Assembly: GCA_900766925.1 (NCBI GenBank)
Contig: CAAFXG010000288.1
Span: forward strand, 1-38,401
DNA length: 38,401 nucleotides
Direction of reading: 5' to 3'
DNA from: Lachnospiraceae bacterium
GTDB taxonomy: Bacteria > Bacillota > Clostridia > Lachnospirales > Lachnospiraceae
Under the pieces are notes generated by a model. It saw only the letters and a program-made list of their open reading frames with translations. It did not search any database and was not told the origin of the DNA. Position 1 is the first letter of the stretch, and each line of letters opens with the position of its first letter. Of this stretch, positions 7,120-14,456 are shown piece by piece. The translations under genes were made by a program, and so were the position numbers.

Positions 7120-8475
7120 ATGCCAGAATACAACATTATTTATGGCCCACCTGGTACAGGCAAAACTACAAGGCTTATGGATATTATTGAGTATGAGCTT
7201 GGTACAAAAGGTGTTGAGCCTGACAAAATAGCCTTTGTTACATTTACAAGAAAGGGTGCTTATGAAGGTATAAACCGTGCAGCATATAAGTTTAATCTTC
7301 CTAATGAAGCATTCCCTTACTTCAGGACATTGCATTCATTTGCAATAATGAACAATATGCACAGAGTTATCTCTAGCAGAGATATATTCGACTTCGGTGC
7401 AAAGTCAGGGCTGCAACTTCACCCCGGTGGAGATGATGAAATATATATGGACTATATTGAATTATATAGAAACAATAAACTAGCTGCAAGTCGACTTGTA
7501 GGATATCTTGACAGTGACAAGTTATTATGGGTTATGAAGCAATATAGGAAGTATAAAGATACCTTTAAGTTATATGACTTTACTGACATGATTGAGCAGT
7601 ATAAGGGTCCAGCTCCTGTAGATGTAGCAATAATAGATGAAGCACAGGACCTTACAACATTACAATGGCAGATGGTACAAAAGGCATTCTCACATTGTGA
7701 GCGTATATACATTGCAGGTGATGATGACCAAGCAATATTTGAGTGGTCTGGAGCAGATGTAAATACATTTTTAAGTATACACGGTCACACAGAAACGCTG
7801 TCTAAGTCATATAGACTGCCAAATAATCTTGTAGACTTTGCTAAGACTATTACAAAGAATATATCTAACAGAGTAGACAAGTTGTATAGTGGCAATGGTA
7901 CAAAAGGTGTGGTAGAAATTGTAAATAACCTTAATGAAATAATGCTTGATAAAGATGAAGAGTATCTTCTACTTGCAAGAAACAAAAGTCATTTACATTA
8001 TTTTACAGAATGGCTTGAAAAGCTAAATGTACCATACACAATAGATGGTGAGACAATAACAACAGACAAGGACTTCGAGGCTATAGCAGAGTGGGAGCAT
8101 ATAAGAAGAGCTGGAGGTATGAGCAAAAAGCAGGAATATATGTTTTCAAGAATACGTAAACCGGGTACAGATATATCTCAGCCGTGGTATGAAGTTTTTG
8201 ACTGGACTACAGAAAAGATTTTGTATACACGAGACCGTATTGCAAATAAACAAATAAAAGCAGTACCAAAGATAAATATATCTACTATTCATAAAGTAAA
8301 GGGAGGTGAAGTAGACAACGTAATTTTATTGACAGATGTAGCCAGAAAGACTGCATTGACACTAGACCTTATGCCAGACAGTGAGCATAGGGTATTCTAC
8401 GTAGGTATAACTAGAGCTAAGAAGTCCGTGACTATTGTGAAGCCTCAGACTAATAGATTTTATAATTATCTTTAG
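7120..8475 (+). CDS. Superfamily 1 DNA helicase, UvrD/PcrA-like
   Basis: 451 residues from the ATG at 7120. An upstream in-frame ATG at 7087 lies inside the primase gene without a ribosome-binding site; AGGAGG at 7099-7104 serves 7120, although the 15-base spacing is long. SF1 motifs are complete: I GPPGTGKTTR (residues 9-18), Ia FVTFTRKGA, II AIIDEAQDL, III IAGDDDQAIFEWSGAD, IV SKSYRLP, V STIHKVKGGE and VI VFYVGITRAKK. It lacks the large 1B/2B insertions of cellular UvrD, as is usual for short phage versions. It is a 3'-5' DNA unwinding motor and the likely replicative helicase here, because no DnaB-type helicase was found. It begins one base after the primase stop. Confidence 0.9.
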   Translation: MPEYNIIYGPPGTGKTTRLMDIIEYELGTKGVEPDKIAFVTFTRKGAYEGINRAAYKFNLPNEAFPYFRTLHSFAIMNNMHRVISSRDIFDFGAKSGLQLHPGGDDEIYMDYIELYRNNKLAASRLVGYLDSDKLLWVMKQYRKYKDTFKLYDFTDMIEQYKGPAPVDVAIIDEAQDLTTLQWQMVQKAFSHCERIYIAGDDDQAIFEWSGADVNTFLSIHGHTETLSKSYRLPNNLVDFAKTITKNISNRVDKLYSGNGTKGVVEIVNNLNEIMLDKDEEYLLLARNKSHLHYFTEWLEKLNVPYTIDGETITTDKDFEAIAEWEHIRRAGGMSKKQEYMFSRIRKPGTDISQPWYEVFDWTTEKILYTRDRIANKQIKAVPKINISTIHKVKGGEVDNVILLTDVARKTALTLDLMPDSEHRVFYVGITRAKKSVTIVKPQTNRFYNYL

Positions 8476-8500
8476 TTATAATATTATGAAAATATAAAGA

Positions 8501-8564
8501 ATATAAAATGCTTATATCTTTATAAAAGTTCTTTAAGAACGCAAATTTAAGGACCTCAAAAATG
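8501..8564 (+). repeat. Dispersed stem-loop cassette, copy E1
   Basis: This copy matches the other cassettes at 18990, 28881 and 35904. It has ATATAAAATGCTTA, a TCTTT spacer, an arm AGTTCTTTAAGAA (diverged from AGGTCCTTAAAAA), the loop CGCAAA, the arm TTTAAGGACCT and then CAAAAATG. The final ATG is the start codon of the gene at 8562, and AAGGA inside the right arm acts as its ribosome-binding site, so folding would hide the site. Confidence 0.7.
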
Positions 8565-9089
8565 AAAATAAATGATAACTGCATAAATCATCTATCTGCG
8601 GCACAAGCTATAGAGATAGATAAAACATTTGGCAATAGAGATACTGCTGAAATACAGTATAGTGAAACAGGACACAGATATATAGTATTAGATACTACAC
8701 ACTGGTCTTCCGTAGATATAAACAAGCTAAAAAGTATATTGAAAGAAGCCCTCGAAATATTAATAACCCCATTACAAGAAAGCCCTAAAGTACCGATAGC
8801 TTCATCAAAGAACCCAAGACCAAAAGATACAGTAGGTAAACTTAAGTTATCACTTGTACCAAGAGGCATAGTAGAGTCTATTGCCAAGGTACGAGAGTTT
8901 GGTAACAAGAAGTATGGTAACCCTGACAACTGGAAAAAGGTAAGTAAACAAGACTACTGGGAGGCTTGTTTACGCCACGTAGAGGCAGCAAGAAACAATG
9001 TTGATGCAGTAGACCCAGAGTCTGGTCTGTTACATATAGCACATCTTGCAGCTAACTTGTCTTTCATACTAAGCGGAGAATTGAAATGA
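8562..9089 (+). CDS. dATP/dGTP diphosphohydrolase-like protein (DUF5664 family)
   Basis: 175 residues. The C-terminal half, from KLKLSLVPRGIV through REFGNKKYGNPDNWKKV to EACLRHVEAARNN and ESGLLHIAHLAANL, follows the DUF5664 signature of phage proteins annotated as dATP/dGTP diphosphohydrolases, which adjust nucleotide pools. The first 85 residues are less conserved and resemble an accessory domain. The ATG and its AAGGA ribosome-binding site lie within a dispersed stem-loop cassette. The TGA overlaps the next start (ATGA). It fits with the MazG-like gene end at the left edge of the window as a nucleotide-metabolism function. Confidence 0.7.
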   Translation: MKINDNCINHLSAAQAIEIDKTFGNRDTAEIQYSETGHRYIVLDTTHWSSVDINKLKSILKEALEILITPLQESPKVPIASSKNPRPKDTVGKLKLSLVPRGIVESIAKVREFGNKKYGNPDNWKKVSKQDYWEACLRHVEAARNNVDAVDPESGLLHIAHLAANLSFILSGELK

Positions 9090-9409
9090 TTATAGAAGCA
9101 GATTGTACAGTATGTCATAAGACTTTCTTAAAAGTACATAGCCGTGACAAGCGTTGTTTGAACTGTAGGAAAGTTCCTTATTATACAAAAGTACGTACTA
9201 CTCACGTTGTTGTGTGTAAACAATGTGGTACAGAGTTTATAACAGACCTGTATAATAAGGAATTCTGTAGCAATAAATGCAGGGAAAGGTTTCACTATGC
9301 TATAGAAGAAGTAATTAAAGTATGTAAAGTTTGTGGTAGAGAGTTCAAGACAAGCAGAAAAAATCAAATATACTGCAGTGAAGCCTGCAGGAAAACAAAA
9401 GAGGTATAA
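9086..9409 (+). CDS. Small protein with three zinc ribbons
   Basis: 107 residues with three Cys4 units: CTVCHKTF...RCLNC, CKQCGTEF...FCSNKC and CKVCGREF...YCSEAC. Each is a short treble-clef/ribbon of C-x2-C...C-x2-3-C type, commonly found in HNH-associated or RNA/DNA-binding phage proteins. Its role is unknown; nucleic-acid binding is inferred. It is translationally coupled on both sides: an ATGA overlap upstream, and one base separates its TAA from the polymerase ATG downstream. Confidence 0.7.
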   Translation: MIIEADCTVCHKTFLKVHSRDKRCLNCRKVPYYTKVRTTHVVVCKQCGTEFITDLYNKEFCSNKCRERFHYAIEEVIKVCKVCGREFKTSRKNQIYCSEACRKTKEV

Positions 9410-9410
9410 T

Positions 9411-11210
9411 ATGCAGGACTATATGGTAATAGACATTGAAACAAAAGACCCTAAGTTATTAGATATGGGCCCTGGAGTATTCAGAGACGACGGGTATATT
9501 CTAGGTGTAGGTATAAATGCCCCGTTTATGCACTTATGTAAATATTTCAATCTTGCGCATCCTGATTGCACAGAAGAGCTGCATCAGAGAAATGTAAAGC
9601 AGCTAAGAGAACTGTTTGCTATGCCTTGTACAAAAGTATTTGTAAACGCCCTGTATGACTTAGGCTGGCTCATAAACTGGATTTATAAGTTTGAAATAAA
9701 CGGTACTTATGAAGATGTCATTACAAGAGAAGCATTACTTGATGCTTATGCACCGAGCTACTCATTAGATTATCTGTCAAAGAAGTACGGTAGAAAGGGT
9801 AAGCGTGAAAATAAGATACAAGCAATCTGTGATGCTAATGGCTGGACAGGAGCTCCACAAAGACACTTATGGAAAATGAATGCTTCAGATATAGCTGAGT
9901 ATATGGCAGGGGACCTTGAAGAGCCTGCAGCAATATTCGAAGCACAGCAGGGTCCACTTGAAGCACAGAACCTGCTCACTGTAAATGATGTAGAGTGCAG
10001 GCTTTTGAGATGTGTTCTTGATATGTCTAAAGAAGGCATAATGGTCGATACAAAAAGAAGAAGTGAAGTATCAGACATATTACATAGAAGCTATAGAGAT
10101 GCTCTTATCAACTTTGAAGATAAATACGGTGAACTTGTGAACTTTAACAGTGGTGCTGAACTTGAGCATTTATTTAATAGACTAGGTCTTCCTGTTGAGT
10201 ATACAGCTAAAGGAAATCCTTCTTTCAATAATGCGGCACTTCTGGCTTCAGGAGATATTGGAAAAGAGATAATTCATATTAAGGAAATAAAAACAGTAAT
10301 GAATAACTTTGTAGACGGAGCACTTGTAGATTTTGTATGTCCTGACGGACGAATACACTGTAACTTCTATCCTGCAAAGAAAGATGATGGTGGAACTATA
10401 ACAGGACGTTTTGCCTGCAGATATCCAAACCTGCAGCAAATACCTGCAAAGAAAGAAAAGTTTGGTGATGAAATACGTTCTATTCTTGTACCGAATGAAG
10501 GCTGTTGGTACGGCGCACCAGACTTTAAGCAAGTAGAATACCGTGTACTTTCTCACTTTGCAAGTGGCCCGGGCGCTGAAGATATTCGTAAAGCATATAA
10601 TGAAAATCCTAAAGTAGACTATCACCAATATGTAATGGACCTTACGGGTCTTGACAGGAAACACGCAAAAAACCTAAACTTTGGCTGTCTTTATGGTATG
10701 GGGCTTAATACAATGTCTACAAAATTCGGTATACCTATGGACAAGTGCAGAGATATTGCTAATCAGTATTACAGCAGTATGTCATTTGTAAAGCCTACAA
10801 TGCACGCCGTACAGTCTGTAGCATCATCTAGAGGCTATGTAAAAACTGTTCTTGGCAGAAGAGCACGTGTATCAGAAAGAATGCGTGAAGAAAATAAGCT
10901 GTATCCTATGTTAAACTACTTGATACAGGGTACCGCCGCAGATATTATGAAAATGGGAATGGTCAAGTGTTATGAGCTAGGACTGTTCAATATATGCAGA
11001 TGTCATATAACAGTTCACGACGAGCTTGGTCTGTCTGTTCCAAAGACAAAAGAAGGTATTGAGGCCTACAATGAAATACAGAAAACACTTGCCACTGCAG
11101 TAAAGCTAAGTGTTCCATTGTATACAGACCCTGACTTAGGTGACAACTGGGGAAGTGTTTCTGAAGAAGGCTACATAAACGCTTGTAAAGAGGTAGGAAT
11201 AACATTATGA
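9411..11210 (+). CDS. Family A DNA polymerase with 3'-5' exonuclease
   Basis: 599 residues from ATG 9411, which has GAGG 6 bases upstream; a longer in-frame ORF from 9333 lies inside the zinc-ribbon gene. The DEDDy exonuclease is present: D8-I-E10, N79-x3-D83, and Y164-x3-D168. Polymerase motif A is APDFKQVEYR (D371), motif B is R416-x3-K420-x3-F424-x3-Y428 in RKHAKNLNFGCLYG, and motif C is TVHDELG (H536-D537-E538). There is no 5'-nuclease domain, as in T7-type polymerases. The phenylalanine at the O-helix position fits the majority type. This is the replicative polymerase of the phage and is nearly the last gene of the replication operon. Confidence 0.95.
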   Translation: MQDYMVIDIETKDPKLLDMGPGVFRDDGYILGVGINAPFMHLCKYFNLAHPDCTEELHQRNVKQLRELFAMPCTKVFVNALYDLGWLINWIYKFEINGTYEDVITREALLDAYAPSYSLDYLSKKYGRKGKRENKIQAICDANGWTGAPQRHLWKMNASDIAEYMAGDLEEPAAIFEAQQGPLEAQNLLTVNDVECRLLRCVLDMSKEGIMVDTKRRSEVSDILHRSYRDALINFEDKYGELVNFNSGAELEHLFNRLGLPVEYTAKGNPSFNNAALLASGDIGKEIIHIKEIKTVMNNFVDGALVDFVCPDGRIHCNFYPAKKDDGGTITGRFACRYPNLQQIPAKKEKFGDEIRSILVPNEGCWYGAPDFKQVEYRVLSHFASGPGAEDIRKAYNENPKVDYHQYVMDLTGLDRKHAKNLNFGCLYGMGLNTMSTKFGIPMDKCRDIANQYYSSMSFVKPTMHAVQSVASSRGYVKTVLGRRARVSERMREENKLYPMLNYLIQGTAADIMKMGMVKCYELGLFNICRCHITVHDELGLSVPKTKEGIEAYNEIQKTLATAVKLSVPLYTDPDLGDNWGSVSEEGYINACKEVGITL

Positions 11211-11476
11211 TAGTGCTTGATGGTGGTGAAGATGTATGTGCTGGTGGAGAAGGACACGTTGTATGTGGGTTTTATGATAAAGAAAATGACAAGTGTTATT
11301 TCAGACTTGATGATATGCACGGAAGAAGCTGTATTAATTATGCAGCTGATGACTCTTGTATATTCTGTGCTATACAAAAGAATTACAAGTGTCTATTAAT
11401 CTGTGATTATATATCTAATGACTCAAAGCGATGTGAAGACTTTAGACCAGTAGATATAAAAAACTTTAGAAGATAA
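11207..11476 (+). CDS. Small Cys-rich hypothetical protein
   Basis: 89 residues; the ATG overlaps the TGA of the polymerase gene (ATGA) and AGGAA lies upstream. It contains eight cysteines, in CAGGEGHVVC, KCYF, SCINYAADDSCIFCAI, YKCLLIC and RCEDF, which suggests a metal-binding fold. The CIFCAIQKNYKC segment is the most finger-like part. No family is recognised. It is the last + strand gene before the convergent late operon. Confidence 0.5.
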   Translation: MIVLDGGEDVCAGGEGHVVCGFYDKENDKCYFRLDDMHGRSCINYAADDSCIFCAIQKNYKCLLICDYISNDSKRCEDFRPVDIKNFRR

Positions 11477-11519
11477 AAACAGTGACAGGCAGTAAGGAGA
11501 CTAAACCTGCCTGTCACTG
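11475..11519 (-). terminator. Terminator of the late operon at the convergent junction
   Basis: A 13-bp perfect stem (CAGTGACAGGCAG at 11480-11492 with CTGCCTGTCACTG at 11507-11519, 14-base loop) is followed on the - strand by TTTTTATC. It lies just past the stop at 11529 of the last - strand gene. On the + strand it follows the stop at 11476 but lacks a T-run, so it is mainly a - strand terminator and may also slow + strand transcription. Confidence 0.8.
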
Positions 11520-11528
11520 AACACTATT

Positions 11529-11936
11529 CTAGTAATACTCATAGATATAGTATTTTTCTATTGTACCCTCTTTCACAGTTATACTATCTTGCAGCGTATC
11601 AAAGGACCTTCGTCTATAGTGGTGGCGTCCTGTACGAGGATTGTAGTATATTGCGATAGAGAATTCATTATCCTTTAAAGTCCTATCTATGCAGTCTGTT
11701 TCTTTGCGAAGCCAGTTTTTACCAGTAAGTATATTAAGTATTTTAAGATTATCTTTTACAGTAAAATCTTTATCAAGATACTTACAGCATCTACTATATG
11801 CGACAAAGAAGTCTATTGGCTTTTCTATTGTTTCTTCTGCTATAGACAATAAACATAAAAATGTGCAGCCAGTTTCACCACACTGTTTCATAAGTGACTG
11901 GCTATTCTTATATCTAAGAGATGAATTATAACTCAT
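11529..11936 (-). CDS. Putative lysis-region cysteine peptidase (C39-like pattern), endolysin candidate
   Basis: 135 residues; GGAG lies 7 bases before the ATG, which overlaps the upstream TGA (ATGA). Near the N-terminus Q18-x5-C24 in KQCGETGCTFLCLL matches the oxyanion Gln/catalytic Cys spacing of C39/papain-like peptidases. Later, GRHHYRRRSFD offers H105 or H106 and D113 at the expected His and Asp positions (compare GH-F-V-V and D-P in C39). The protein recalls DUF261, an uncharacterised family best known from spirochaetes; that link is from memory of the pattern. It is encoded last in the lysis cassette after the holin and spanin-like genes, and no other endolysin is visible, so a peptidoglycan peptidase role is inferred. 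There is no signal peptide. Confidence 0.45.
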   Translation of the reverse strand: MSYNSSLRYKNSQSLMKQCGETGCTFLCLLSIAEETIEKPIDFFVAYSRCCKYLDKDFTVKDNLKILNILTGKNWLRKETDCIDRTLKDNEFSIAIYYNPRTGRHHYRRRSFDTLQDSITVKEGTIEKYYIYEYY

Positions 11937-12232
11937 TTATTTACTCCATTAACAATGAACATTACTGCACCACCTACAATAAAGCCAACAGTAAAACTTA
12001 TTACTCCTGACTTAATTGCTGTCTTTACATTCTTGCTTTCTAATTCTTTGCAGTATGCTTCCGACTCTTTTTGTAGAGCCTGCAAGTTCTTCGCAAGTTC
12101 CTCTTGCTTCTTCGACTCCGCTTCTAGCTCCAGCAGCTGCTCTTCTGTTACGTAGTATGTTTTTGATTGTGAATATACCGGCTGAAATAATACCAGCAGC
12201 ATAGCCAATAAGAAAATACTTAATCGCTTCAT
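11933..12232 (-). CDS. Secreted coiled-coil protein with C-terminal membrane segment (spanin-like)
   Basis: 99 residues. A clear signal peptide (MKRLSIFLLAMLLVLFQPVYSQ) is followed by a coiled coil (EEQLLELEAESKKQEELAKN onward) and a C-terminal hydrophobic helix (VISFTVGFIVGGAVMFIV). That arrangement is like unimolecular spanins, which join the outer and inner membranes, but there is no lipobox cysteine at the cleavage site. Its start is 4 bases downstream of another start in a different frame (12236), and both appear to use one GGGAG. Its TGA overlaps the ATG of the putative endolysin. Lysis of a two-membrane host is the inferred role. Confidence 0.6.
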   Translation of the reverse strand: MKRLSIFLLAMLLVLFQPVYSQSKTYYVTEEQLLELEAESKKQEELAKNLQALQKESEAYCKELESKNVKTAIKSGVISFTVGFIVGGAVMFIVNGVNK

Positions 12233-12236
12233 TCAT
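12012..12236 (-). CDS. Small membrane protein nested in an alternative frame (spanin-like)
   Basis: 74 residues, almost wholly overlapping the 11933-12232 gene in another frame. An N-terminal membrane helix (FLIGYAAGIISAGIFTI) is followed by a charged helix, RNRRAAAGARSGVEEA onward. This is the topology of inner-membrane spanins of the Rz type, and Rz/Rz1 pairs are well known for nested frames. The ATG at 12236 lies inside the holin's last codons, with GGGAG 5 bases upstream. Codons in this frame end in T or A as often as in neighbouring genes, supporting real coding. An unused shadow frame is the alternative. Confidence 0.5.
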   Translation of the reverse strand: MNEAIKYFLIGYAAGIISAGIFTIKNILRNRRAAAGARSGVEEARGTCEELAGSTKRVGSILQRIRKQECKDSN

Positions 12237-12519
12237 CTTTACTCCCTAGCTTACTTTTGATAAACTTATCAAAACATTTGTATATTGTGTCATAGGACAA
12301 TGTTGCCGTGCTAAGTACAAATAGTCCATTAGATACAACAGGAGATACAGCATCAACTGTTACTACAATCACAGTAACCGCTATAGTCATAAGTGTCAAT
12401 ACAAAACCAGGAAGTTTCTTTGTACCTTCTGTGAGTATATTGCCATCACCTATAATATTTTTAATACACTGTGTAATACCTATTACACTTACAGCAAGTC
12501 TAATTACTTCATCTGTCAT
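12229..12519 (-). CDS. Holin-like membrane protein
   Basis: 96 residues, with GGAGG before the ATG. Two to three hydrophobic segments are visible (IRLAVSVIGITQCI, FVLTLMTIAVTVIVVTV, SNGLFVLSTATLSY), followed by a basic C-terminus KCFDKFIKSKLGSK. Small size, the membrane segments, the charged tail and a place directly before the spanin-like and peptidase genes fit a phage holin that times lysis. The family cannot be named from sequence alone. The TGA overlaps the two following starts. Confidence 0.6.
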   Translation of the reverse strand: MTDEVIRLAVSVIGITQCIKNIIGDGNILTEGTKKLPGFVLTLMTIAVTVIVVTVDAVSPVVSNGLFVLSTATLSYDTIYKCFDKFIKSKLGSKDE

Positions 12520-12528
12520 AATTACCTC

Positions 12529-13977
12529 CTATAGCTCCGCACTTAGTACTCTTACAGATACAATACGCTTAGCATATTTTCCTGTATAATTGTGTATTTT
12601 GTCTTGAATAGTAGTATAGTCACTAACTACTATTATTTCATCTCGTATATCACCATACTCTTCATATTGTAGAAGTAATCTAGTACCTATAGCTAATGAT
12701 ATACTAGGATATACTTCTACACCATTTACTTTTTCAGGAACAAATGTAGCAGTAGCAGCTTCTGATTCATCTTCTCCTGTAAAGCCGAAAATTACAACAG
12801 GTTTTCCTGCATCATCAATATAGCCTACTGCAGTATCTATACTTCCCTGAGATAACGGTTCTGCTGTATCGGTAGATGCTTTAGCATAAATGTATACATT
12901 ACTACCTGCTTCTCCCACTGTAAACTTATCTGTAAGTGTAAAGTTAAGTTTACGACTGTTGTCAGACCTACCATACCATAGCAGCTTTCCGTCTGGTAGT
13001 GTAAGCACTCCAAAAGGAGAGATATGTGTATTTTCATAGCCACCAGCTGTATACTGTAGATAGAAATTAGTAGTTAGAAATACACCAGTGTCGTCACTTT
13101 CTGTGTATTGAGTTATTACATAGCCTCTGTCAGTATAACGGTTATTTGTCAGTAAGTAATTACCATCTACATTAAATATATAAGGAGTGTAATTACTATT
13201 ATTATTGTATTGAAACTCTTTAAACTTTTCACCTGTTGTATTATTTATTGCTTCAATATACATTTCAGTAATAAGTGCTGTATATACACCTGCAACAGTT
13301 AGCAAGCATGACTTACTATATGTCATAGCAGAAGTAAATGTCACACAGCTTGTACCTTCTATACTGTCTGATATGCTACAATAGGTTTTACCCTCATATG
13401 TACCTGCAACCGCCCAGTGACCATCAGGGTGTTTCATAATATCAATTATATAATAACTATTTACAGTATCCCCTGTAGCCACACTTTGTACTTCCCAAGT
13501 ATGTCCATTGTCTGTAGACTTAAGTACTTTTTTTCTGTAGGCAGCACCACCATCTACTGTGATAAATATAGTGCCGTCGATATATCTTAAATGCTTAGCT
13601 CTTACTTGTACTACACTACTATCAACAATGACTTGTTCTTTACTCCAAGTATTACCATTATCAGTAGACCTATAATAGTCACAGAAGTAATTGCTAAGTG
13701 CAAGCAAGTCCCCATTATTAAGTCGCACTAAATCTCTGATAGCTCCAGTGGACTTATTAGCAAGCATTGTTACATCAAGTTTTGCAGGCTCTGAGTCAAT
13801 TTCACTTATACACGTTTTAAGCGTTTTGTCTGTAGAGGCAGACTCTGCATATTCAAGTCCTGCAAGATACTTACTGTCAATAGCAAAGCCACCTATATCT
13901 GCCTGAGACCTTCCCGGTATTGTTAGGTTATAACTGTCAATTGTGATTGGTGATGTTGTTTTATTTATAAGCCACAT
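12529..13977 (-). CDS. Beta-propeller tail protein with Asp-box repeats
   Basis: 482 residues; AGGAGG precedes the ATG, which overlaps the upstream stop (TAATG). Two canonical Asp-boxes, S-T-D-N-G-N-T-W (104-111) and S-T-D-N-G-H-T-W (154-161), lie on repeated beta blades, as in sialidases and other BNR propellers. Further blades are weaker (HPDGHWAVAGTY, LPDGKLLWYG). The N-terminal 30 residues (LINKTTSPITIDSY and PGRSQADIGG) look like a virion-attachment strand. It is probably a receptor-binding or glycan-degrading fibre/spike at the end of the tail gene cluster. The sialidase FRIP motif and catalytic Arg triad are not evident, so binding alone is possible. Confidence 0.6.
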   Translation of the reverse strand: MWLINKTTSPITIDSYNLTIPGRSQADIGGFAIDSKYLAGLEYAESASTDKTLKTCISEIDSEPAKLDVTMLANKSTGAIRDLVRLNNGDLLALSNYFCDYYRSTDNGNTWSKEQVIVDSSVVQVRAKHLRYIDGTIFITVDGGAAYRKKVLKSTDNGHTWEVQSVATGDTVNSYYIIDIMKHPDGHWAVAGTYEGKTYCSISDSIEGTSCVTFTSAMTYSKSCLLTVAGVYTALITEMYIEAINNTTGEKFKEFQYNNNSNYTPYIFNVDGNYLLTNNRYTDRGYVITQYTESDDTGVFLTTNFYLQYTAGGYENTHISPFGVLTLPDGKLLWYGRSDNSRKLNFTLTDKFTVGEAGSNVYIYAKASTDTAEPLSQGSIDTAVGYIDDAGKPVVIFGFTGEDESEAATATFVPEKVNGVEVYPSISLAIGTRLLLQYEEYGDIRDEIIVVSDYTTIQDKIHNYTGKYAKRIVSVRVLSAEL

Positions 13978-14339
13978 TATTTTCCTCCTAAACTGCTGAT
14001 TATATCTTTTATATTAAAAAGTACCGCTCCTACAAATGCAGAGAGTACAAGATAACCTACTTTAGATATTACTGCCTTAGCCCGTTTACCTTCGGCATCT
14101 TCAAGTACGTTTACTCTAAGTTCAAGGTCGACATTTTTATTCTTAATTTCAATGAGTGTATTGGCAAGTTGCTGTTGCTTGAGTTTTACTTCAAGAAGGT
14201 CCTCACCTTGCTTAGTCAGTTCGTCTATTTTCTTGTCTAGTTTGTCTATAGTCTGCTGAACTGTACCTAGCTGCTGATTAAGTACTCCGACATTTTTAGC
14301 CAATTCTATAATCTCCTCTCGCTCAGTTTGCTTACGCAT
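13977..14339 (-). CDS. Coiled-coil protein with C-terminal membrane helix
   Basis: 120 residues from ATG 14339, which has GGAGG 7 bases upstream; the in-frame TTG at 14345 would be too close to that site. A long helix (LNQQLGTVQQTIDKLDKKID through VDLELRVNVLED) is followed by basic residues KRAKAVISK and a membrane segment VGYLVLSAFVGAVLF. Coiled coil plus tail anchor recalls XhlA-like proteins that accompany holins in some phages. It is separated from the holin gene by the propeller gene. A tail-fibre accessory role is the alternative. Confidence 0.5.
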   Translation of the reverse strand: MRKQTEREEIIELAKNVGVLNQQLGTVQQTIDKLDKKIDELTKQGEDLLEVKLKQQQLANTLIEIKNKNVDLELRVNVLEDAEGKRAKAVISKVGYLVLSAFVGAVLFNIKDIISSLGGK

Positions 14340-14363
14340 ACACAATCCTCCAATAGAAAGGGA

Positions 14364-14456
14364 GCCTTGCGGCCACCTTATAGCTAATTATAAGAGGCCT
14401 TGCGGCCACCTTATAACTAATTATAAGAGGCCTTGCGGCCACCTTATAGCTAATTA
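14364..14456 (-). repeat. Triple 33-bp tandem repeat of hairpins after a tail gene
   Basis: Three nearly identical 33-base units lie at 14364-14396, 14397-14429 and 14430-14456 (last incomplete). On the - strand each gives GGCC-GCAA-GGCC, a 4-bp stem with a GNRA-type tetraloop, alternating with CTTATAA-TTAG-TTATAAG. The units are much richer in G+C than their surroundings. The first unit in transcription order contains the TAG stop of the gene at 14450-14875. Confidence 0.85.

Noticed and set aside
10248..10664. Long - strand ORF opposite the polymerase gene
   Set aside because: It is antisense to an unambiguous polymerase, has no ribosome-binding site and encodes a Cys/Tyr/Phe-rich shadow sequence.
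11217..11399. Alternative frame inside the 11207-11476 gene
   Set aside because: The gene from 11207 is coupled to the polymerase stop by ATGA and has better ribosome-binding spacing; the other frame has none.
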